Assembly (NCBI GenBank): GCA_029935695.1
Contig: JAOZJV010000051.1
Coordinates: 1-11,527 of the forward strand
DNA: 11,527 nt
Direction: 5' to 3'
Source of the DNA: Candidatus Krumholzibacteriia bacterium
GTDB taxonomy: Bacteria > Krumholzibacteriota > Krumholzibacteriia > LZORAL124-64-63
The notes beneath the pieces were generated by a model that had not been told where the DNA came from, ran no database searches, and was given only the letters and a program-made list of their open reading frames with translations. A program made the position numbers and the translations under genes. Below, piece after piece: positions 7,075-11,527 of the stretch; within the stretch, counting starts at the first letter, position 1, and the number at the start of each line of letters is the position of its first letter.

Positions 7075-8061
7075 TCAGTCAGCAGTAATCACATACCTGA
7101 AACCGTGCCTGCCATCGACTCCCAGATGCGGGCTCGGATTCAGACGGGCAGCGCTGCGGCATCGGCGGGCCACATCGCTCCATGCCCCACCGCGCAGAAC
7201 TTTGTACCGAATGGGCGGCGGACCAATGGGATTGATTTCTTCATCCGCATAAGTATTGTCATACCAATCGTTGCACCATTCCCAGATATTGCCGTGCATA
7301 TCATACAGCCCAAAGTTGTTGGTGTCGCACCTGGCCACTGCGCTTGTCCAGCCAGTGGCATTGCCGCAATACCAACCATAATTGGCAAGGGATGGTTCAT
7401 CACCACATCCAATTTCAGTGATGGCTCCACCTGAAAAAGCAGTGGTTGTTCCGGCACGGCAGGCGTATTCCCACTCTGCTTCAGTGGGCAGCCGGTAGCC
7501 TTCCGCTGAGTAAGGTTCGCCATTGTTGCATTTCCAATTGGTTGGATCGGTATGATTGTACGCTCGCTCCAACCCCTCATTCAAGCTGAGCCAGTCACAA
7601 TAGGCTGCAGCACCAAACCACCGTACTTCTTTGACGGGATGGTTCTCAAAGCCATCATCAATAACAAAGCTGGTGCCGTTGAAGGAAATTTCACAGTCTT
7701 CATCTTCGTCCATATCCAGCAGTTCCAGGGTTGATCCATCAAGATTGTCGAAAATGCGACTACCATTGACAATGCAATTGCCATTTTCCAGAGCCCATTG
7801 AGCCAGGTCGGCATATTGCTGGTTGGTCACTTCGGTGCTGAACATATAAAAATTATTGGTCAGGGTGACTGGATGTTCGCTCTCTTCACCAAGGTGCCCG
7901 GGTTCGCCTTCAGGTGAGCCCATGATGAAACTGCCGGAGGGAATCAGAACCAGTTCGCCAGATATCTCAGGTGGTTCAGGGGTGGTGGGAGATGAATCGT
8001 CATCGCTGCAGCCAGAAAGCAGAAAAACCAGGAAAATTAAAGCAATAGTCCAACGATGCAT
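7075..8061 (-). CDS. SUMF1 (formylglycine-generating-enzyme-fold) domain lipoprotein
   Basis: This 328-residue protein starts at ATG with GGAGGA six bases upstream. A short signal peptide ends in the good lipobox LLSGC (Cys18), followed by SDDDSS and a Pro/Thr/Glu linker, so it should be a lipid-anchored extracytoplasmic protein. The SUMF1 fold is shown by LVLIPSGSFIMGS (37-49), STEVTNQQY (75-83), HPVKEVRW (141-148), YRLPTEAEWEYACRAG (189-204), GLYDMHGNIWEW (251-262) and VLRGGAW (288-294) through to HGFR (319-322). An insertion of about 40 residues (95-135) includes an acidic DMDEDED (117-123). In the C-terminal motif (RRCRSAARLNP) the two Cys positions of true formylglycine-generating enzymes appear to be Ala and Ser. 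Sulfatase activation is therefore unlikely, and a binding or other modifying role is more plausible. No sulfatase gene is nearby. Confidence 0.9.
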   Translation of the reverse strand: MHRWTIALIFLVFLLSGCSDDDSSPTTPEPPEISGELVLIPSGSFIMGSPEGEPGHLGEESEHPVTLTNNFYMFSTEVTNQQYADLAQWALENGNCIVNGSRIFDNLDGSTLELLDMDEDEDCEISFNGTSFVIDDGFENHPVKEVRWFGAAAYCDWLSLNEGLERAYNHTDPTNWKCNNGEPYSAEGYRLPTEAEWEYACRAGTTTAFSGGAITEIGCGDEPSLANYGWYCGNATGWTSAVARCDTNNFGLYDMHGNIWEWCNDWYDNTYADEEINPIGPPPIRYKVLRGGAWSDVARRCRSAARLNPSPHLGVDGRHGFRYVITAD

Positions 8062-8066
8062 GATGT

Positions 8067-8072
8067 TCCTCC
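8067..8072 (-). promoter_or_regulatory. Ribosome binding site of the SUMF1 lipoprotein
   Basis: GGAGGA on the minus strand lies just before the ATG at 8061 with ideal spacing. It confirms that start and the signal peptide behind it. Confidence 0.7.
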
Positions 8073-8227
8073 GGTTAGTGAAGTACGACAGAGGAAACGT
8101 AGCTTAATGTCCCACCAAAAGACAATGTTTTGTTATTTCGGGGAAATTCAATTCAGAGGATTAGTGGACCAGATCTAACAGTGTCTCTTGTTTCTTCAAA
8201 TATCCCCAAATAATCTGATGCAATTGT

Positions 8228-8271
8228 TCGGTTGCAGTGTAACCGTCCATTTCCGGCAGTGGTGCAACCGA
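8228..8271 (-). terminator. Inverted repeat downstream of pstB, possible terminator
   Basis: TCGGTTGCA (8228-8236) and TGCAACCGA (8263-8271) form a perfect 9-bp stem around 26 bases, with further pairing possible past a bulged T. It lies about 45 bases beyond the pstB stop, inside the 254-bp spacer before the SUMF1 gene. There is no T-tract on the minus-strand exit side, so it could equally be an operator. An alternative small stem (CGGTT/AACCG) shares the left arm. Confidence 0.4.
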
Positions 8272-8315
8272 CAACGGCTAATAGTATCGGGTCAGCCCTG
8301 TTTATCTATAGATTT

Positions 8316-9158
8316 TCACCCAAAACGGCCTGTGATGTAGTCTTCAGTCTCTTTCAGCAAAGGGTTAGTGAACAGCTTGACAGTGGGTCCATATTCAATA
8401 ACCTGCCCCAGATACATAAAAGCAGTATAGTCACTAACCCGAGAGGCCTGCTGCATGTTGTGCGTGACAATCAAAACCGTGTAATTACCTCGTAATTTTA
8501 AGATAAGCTCTTCCACTCTGGTGGTAGCGATGGGATCCAGGGCGCTGCACGGTTCGTCCATGAGCAGAACCTCGGGTTCGGCTGCAATAGCCCTGGCAAT
8601 GCACAGGCGTTGCTGCTGACCACCGCTCATGCCCAAAGCATTTTCATCCAGCCGGTCTTTAACCTCATCCCACAGGGCTGCACCTCGCAGGGCTTTTTCG
8701 CAGACCTCCCGTAAAACGGCCTTGTTGCGCTCACCATTGATCTGCAATGCATAGGTCACGTTGTCCCGAATGCTCATGGGAAATGGATTGGATTTCTGGA
8801 ACACCATACCCATGCGTCGCCGCAACTCAATGACATCGATGTTCCTGCTGTACACGCTGTCTTCGCCCAGGTGCATGTTGCCCGAAACACGCACCACATC
8901 GATGAGATCATTCATACGGTTGACCGAGCGCAGCAGTGTGCTTTTCCCACAACCGGAAGGTCCTATCAGGGCCGTCACTTTTCCCCGGGCCAGAGGAATA
9001 TTGATATCAAATAGAGCCTGTTTTTCCCCATACCATAAGTTGAATTTCTCCACCTCGAGGATGGCCTCTTCAGCAAACAATTCCGGGTGGATTTCAGCAG
9101 GAACCACTTCCCCTGCCGCAGCCGCTGCCAAACGATCGAACTGTTTCAGATTTTCCAT
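8316..9158 (-). CDS. pstB: Phosphate ABC transporter ATP-binding protein PstB
   Basis: This 280-residue cytosolic ATPase energises phosphate import through PstC-PstA. Visible motifs are Walker A GPSGCGKST (66-74), the Q-loop Gln121 in MVFQKSNPFP, the ABC signature MSGGQQQR (177-184, with Met where Leu is usual), Walker B VLLMDEP (197-203, Glu202 catalytic), the D-loop SALDP and the H-loop His233 in VTHNMQQ. FQKSNPFPMSI and MDEPCSALDPI are characteristic of PstB among ABC ATPases. The N-terminus carries about 30 residues (rich in Ala and Glu) beyond the usual start of the domain. The start ATG overlaps the pstA stop by one base (TAATG), which indicates translational coupling. No phoU follows. 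Confidence 0.96.
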   Translation of the reverse strand: MENLKQFDRLAAAAAGEVVPAEIHPELFAEEAILEVEKFNLWYGEKQALFDINIPLARGKVTALIGPSGCGKSTLLRSVNRMNDLIDVVRVSGNMHLGEDSVYSRNIDVIELRRRMGMVFQKSNPFPMSIRDNVTYALQINGERNKAVLREVCEKALRGAALWDEVKDRLDENALGMSGGQQQRLCIARAIAAEPEVLLMDEPCSALDPIATTRVEELILKLRGNYTVLIVTHNMQQASRVSDYTAFMYLGQVIEYGPTVKLFTNPLLKETEDYITGRFG

Positions 9159-10660
9159 TAGAATTTGGACCCTTCAAATTTTTTCGCCAACCTCATGCGG
9201 AACCAGATGGCTGCCGTGTTGAGAAACAAAACAATACTCATCAAAAGCATGGTGGTGGTGAAGACCATGGGCTTGGCCGCTTCGCTGTTCTGACTCTGGA
9301 AGCCCAGATCAAAAATGTGGAACCCCAGGTGCATGAAGCTGCGCTCGGGATGCACAAACGGGAATTCGAAATCCAGAGGCAGGTCCGGTGCTAATTTCAC
9401 GGCTCCCACCAGCATCAGCGGCGCCACTTCCCCCGCACCGCGGGCCATGGCCAGAATGGCGCCGGTCATAATTCCCGGCCAGGCCCGGGGCAAAACCACC
9501 CGCTGGATAGTCTGCCATTTGGTGGCCCCGCAGGCAAAGCTGCCTTCGCGCATGGAGGTGGGCACAGCCGACAGCGCTTCTTCGGTGGTGACAATCACCA
9601 CGGGCAAAGTCAGCAAAGCCAAAGTCAGCGAGGCCCACATGATGCCGCCGGTGCCAAAGGTTGGATTGGGCAACTGGTCGGCAAAGAAAATAGCGTCGAT
9701 GGAGCCACCCACGAAGTAACTGAAGAACCCCAACCCGAAAACCCCAAAGACAATGCTCGGTACACCCGCCAGATTGTTGATCGCGATACGCACCAGGCTG
9801 ATCATCAAACCGCCTTCGGCATACTCACGCAAATATAACGCAGCCATCACTCCGAAAGGCACAACCATCAGGGTCATCGCCAAAGTCATAACCACGGTGC
9901 CAAACAGGGCCGGCCATACGCCGCCTTCACTGTTGGCTTCCCTGGGCTCGGCCGTCAGAAACTCCACCCATCGGGAAGAATAAACCCTCAGTTTCTGCCA
10001 CCAGTTTAACTGGTTGGGAGCATACGCGCGGACAATTTCCGTCAGGGCGAGATCTTTCTCTGCCCCATCAGATGTTGCCACTCGAATATAATGATCATCC
10101 GGAGCACTTTCATGGTGACCATCATGATTATCCTGGTAAAGCTGCCAGATATTTTCAGCCTCGGTAGCCACCACATCCTGGTCCACCACATACGCTACTG
10201 GCTCGCCGTAAAAGCGCCCCCAGGACAACCTTTCAATAACCAAACCCCACCGGGGCACGGACTGGCCATCAGGCTTGATACGAAAATCTTCAATCCAGCG
10301 AAAGTGCTCATTGGTCAGTTCGAAATTTCCGGTTCGCACCAGTCGCCGCTGTAAATAACCACCTTCTTTTTCCATCTCCATTTGTGCGGCAAATCTCTCC
10401 TGATTGTTCAAGGCAGCCACCATTGAGGACTCAGGCTTGAATACATCATGGCGTGTAACTTCCCCCACCAGAACATCGCCGCCGGTTGTTTCAATGCGCA
10501 CCAGATGTGCAGGCCAGAACGTTGTCATCCCATTATAAAAAACCAATCCCACCAGGCTCACCACCATCAACAGGGCAATCACCAGACCAGCACTGGATAG
10601 CCAGACCAGGGGTTCACCGCGGGCCAACAGGGAAGACGCAGCTCTTGACGGCTTTCTCAC
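9158..10660 (-). CDS. pstA: Phosphate ABC transporter permease PstA, long form
   Basis: This 500-residue inner-membrane permease is much longer than the roughly 300 residues of E. coli PstA. Residues 22-44 form a first membrane segment. About 45-250 is a soluble, probably extracytoplasmic domain. The permease core follows, with membrane segments near 252-275, 292-314, 340-360, 398-420 and 467-487. The EAA loop, which contacts PstB, is at 361-410 (EEALSAVPTSMREGSFACGATKW and the following residues to GAGEVAPLML). GEVAPLM matches the PstA-type ending of this loop. The GTG start overlaps the pstC stop in a GTGA junction, so translation is coupled. Enlarged PstA proteins with a soluble insert after the first helix are known in other diderm bacteria. 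The function of the insert is not established. Confidence 0.93.
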   Translation of the reverse strand: MRKPSRAASSLLARGEPLVWLSSAGLVIALLMVVSLVGLVFYNGMTTFWPAHLVRIETTGGDVLVGEVTRHDVFKPESSMVAALNNQERFAAQMEMEKEGGYLQRRLVRTGNFELTNEHFRWIEDFRIKPDGQSVPRWGLVIERLSWGRFYGEPVAYVVDQDVVATEAENIWQLYQDNHDGHHESAPDDHYIRVATSDGAEKDLALTEIVRAYAPNQLNWWQKLRVYSSRWVEFLTAEPREANSEGGVWPALFGTVVMTLAMTLMVVPFGVMAALYLREYAEGGLMISLVRIAINNLAGVPSIVFGVFGLGFFSYFVGGSIDAIFFADQLPNPTFGTGGIMWASLTLALLTLPVVIVTTEEALSAVPTSMREGSFACGATKWQTIQRVVLPRAWPGIMTGAILAMARGAGEVAPLMLVGAVKLAPDLPLDFEFPFVHPERSFMHLGFHIFDLGFQSQNSEAAKPMVFTTTMLLMSIVLFLNTAAIWFRMRLAKKFEGSKF

Positions 10661-11527
10661 AGACGACTCGACTTTCTTCGAAAATGCAGACGTACCAATT
10701 CAGCCACGGTGTTGAGAATGAAGGTCATCACAAACAGAGTCAGGGCGGCCAGGAAAAGGGTTCGGTAATGAGTGCTGTGTTGTACGGCTTCAGGCAGCTC
10801 CACTGCCAGGTTGGCCGACAGGGTTCGAAAACCGTTGAAAACATTCATGTCCATAATGGGTGTATTTCCGGCAGCCATCAGCACGATCATGGTCTCACCC
10901 ACGGCCCGGCCCAGACCAATCATTCCAGCCGAGAAAATTCCGCTGACAGCTGGGGGCACCACCACTTTGATGGCCGTTTGCCAGAGGGTGGCGCCCGCGC
11001 CCAGGCTGGCAGCGCGCAAATGGTCGGGAACAGCTGAGAGCGCATCTTCAGCAATGCTGTAAATAATGGGGATGACGGCAAACCCCATGGCAAATCCTAC
11101 GATCAAGGCGTTGCGCTGCACATAGGTGCCCAGCAAACCACCGCGGGGATCCCACCCCGATGAAGACAGCATCCAGGCCAGAAACCAGGACAGGCCCACA
11201 GTCAGGGTCGAGATCACGAGCAAGCGGGCCAAATCCAAAAGGCCCAGATGGAAGGAATTCCAGGCCAGACCGCGGCTGCGCAAAACGCCTTCGCCGTAAT
11301 TGATGTTCAACCATCCCGCCAGCAAACTGCACCCCGGAAGCAAAAGCAGAAACCAGCCGGGAGTGCCTGTGCCCAACCGACCATCGAGCCAGGCCCGCAC
11401 ATCACCCTGGAAAACCAGTTTTTCAAGGATGGGCCCCAACTGCCAGGCAATCATCCCCCCCACCAGCAGCACAACCAGAACGGCCACAGGACGGAAAGGA
11501 TCCAGCCGGGGCGCCCATATTCGGGGT
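10657..11527 (-). CDS. pstC: Phosphate ABC transporter permease PstC, C-terminal part (runs off window)
   Basis: The 289 visible C-terminal residues include the EAA loop EDALSAVPDHLRAASLGAGATLW and the helix GLGRAVGETMIVLMAAGNTP. They end with the typical GFRTLSANLAVELPEA and THYRTLFLAALTLF segments of the long PstC type. About six membrane segments are visible. The reading frame stays open through the window edge (residues read PRIWAPRLDPFRP before VAVLVV), so the GTG at 11485-11487 is not the true start and the protein is longer. Together with PstA it forms the phosphate channel in the inner membrane. It is first of the visible pstC-pstA-pstB genes. The upstream gene (often pstS) lies outside the window. 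Confidence 0.94.
   Translation of the reverse strand, partial: PRIWAPRLDPFRPVAVLVVLLVGGMIAWQLGPILEKLVFQGDVRAWLDGRLGTGTPGWFLLLLPGCSLLAGWLNINYGEGVLRSRGLAWNSFHLGLLDLARLLVISTLTVGLSWFLAWMLSSSGWDPRGGLLGTYVQRNALIVGFAMGFAVIPIIYSIAEDALSAVPDHLRAASLGAGATLWQTAIKVVVPPAVSGIFSAGMIGLGRAVGETMIVLMAAGNTPIMDMNVFNGFRTLSANLAVELPEAVQHSTHYRTLFLAALTLFVMTFILNTVAELVRLHFRRKSSRL

Noticed and set aside
10657..11487. pstC start at the GTG at 11485-11487
   Set aside because: The frame stays open upstream to the window edge. The long-form PstC C-terminus implies that the true start lies outside the window.

Overview
The window comes from a Gram-negative-type bacterium of moderate GC content. It encodes two lipobox lipoproteins, a multiheme c-type cytochrome, an exported peptidase and a Pst phosphate importer with the enlarged PstC/PstA subunits seen in diderm bacteria. 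The lipoprotein linkers (Cys-Ser followed by a run of Asp, then Pro/Thr/Glu) and the octaheme cytochrome resemble those of uncultured FCB-type candidate phyla or Deltaproteobacteria-like lineages. This is only an impression, because no rRNA or other phylogenetic marker is present.

Layout. Positions 1-601 (minus) hold the N-terminal glutaminase half of an asparagine synthase-type amidotransferase, cut by the window edge. Across a 125-bp divergent spacer, 727-2793 (plus) encodes an exported S9 serine peptidase with a complete Ser545/Asp626/His659 triad. A 10-bp hairpin (2804-2839) separates it from a convergent gene at 2886-5279 (minus). That gene encodes a 797-residue membrane histidine kinase that starts at TTG and has no response regulator beside it. 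A 14-bp hairpin lies between the kinase and an octaheme c-type cytochrome lipoprotein (5465-6712, minus). Next is an AT-rich 362-bp regulatory region with a pair of 15-bp direct repeats, then a SUMF1/formylglycine-generating-enzyme-fold lipoprotein (7075-8061, minus). The right end is a tightly coupled pstC-pstA-pstB operon (minus, 11527 to 8316) whose genes overlap by 4 and 1 bases; pstC is cut by the window edge.

How the genes work together. PstC and PstA form the inner-membrane channel and PstB the ATPase for high-affinity phosphate uptake. PstS and PhoU are not visible; downstream of pstB the next gene is the SUMF1 lipoprotein instead of phoU. The kinase, the cytochrome and the SUMF1 lipoprotein share a strand but are separated by spacers of 185 and 362 bp with their own apparent promoters or terminators, so they look like separate transcription units. 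I see no tRNA, rRNA, CRISPR array, insertion sequence or prophage gene. Nothing here amounts to a clearly new system. The points most worth a second look are the repeat-containing promoter of the octaheme cytochrome, the SUMF1 lipoprotein that lacks the catalytic cysteines, and the orphan kinase.
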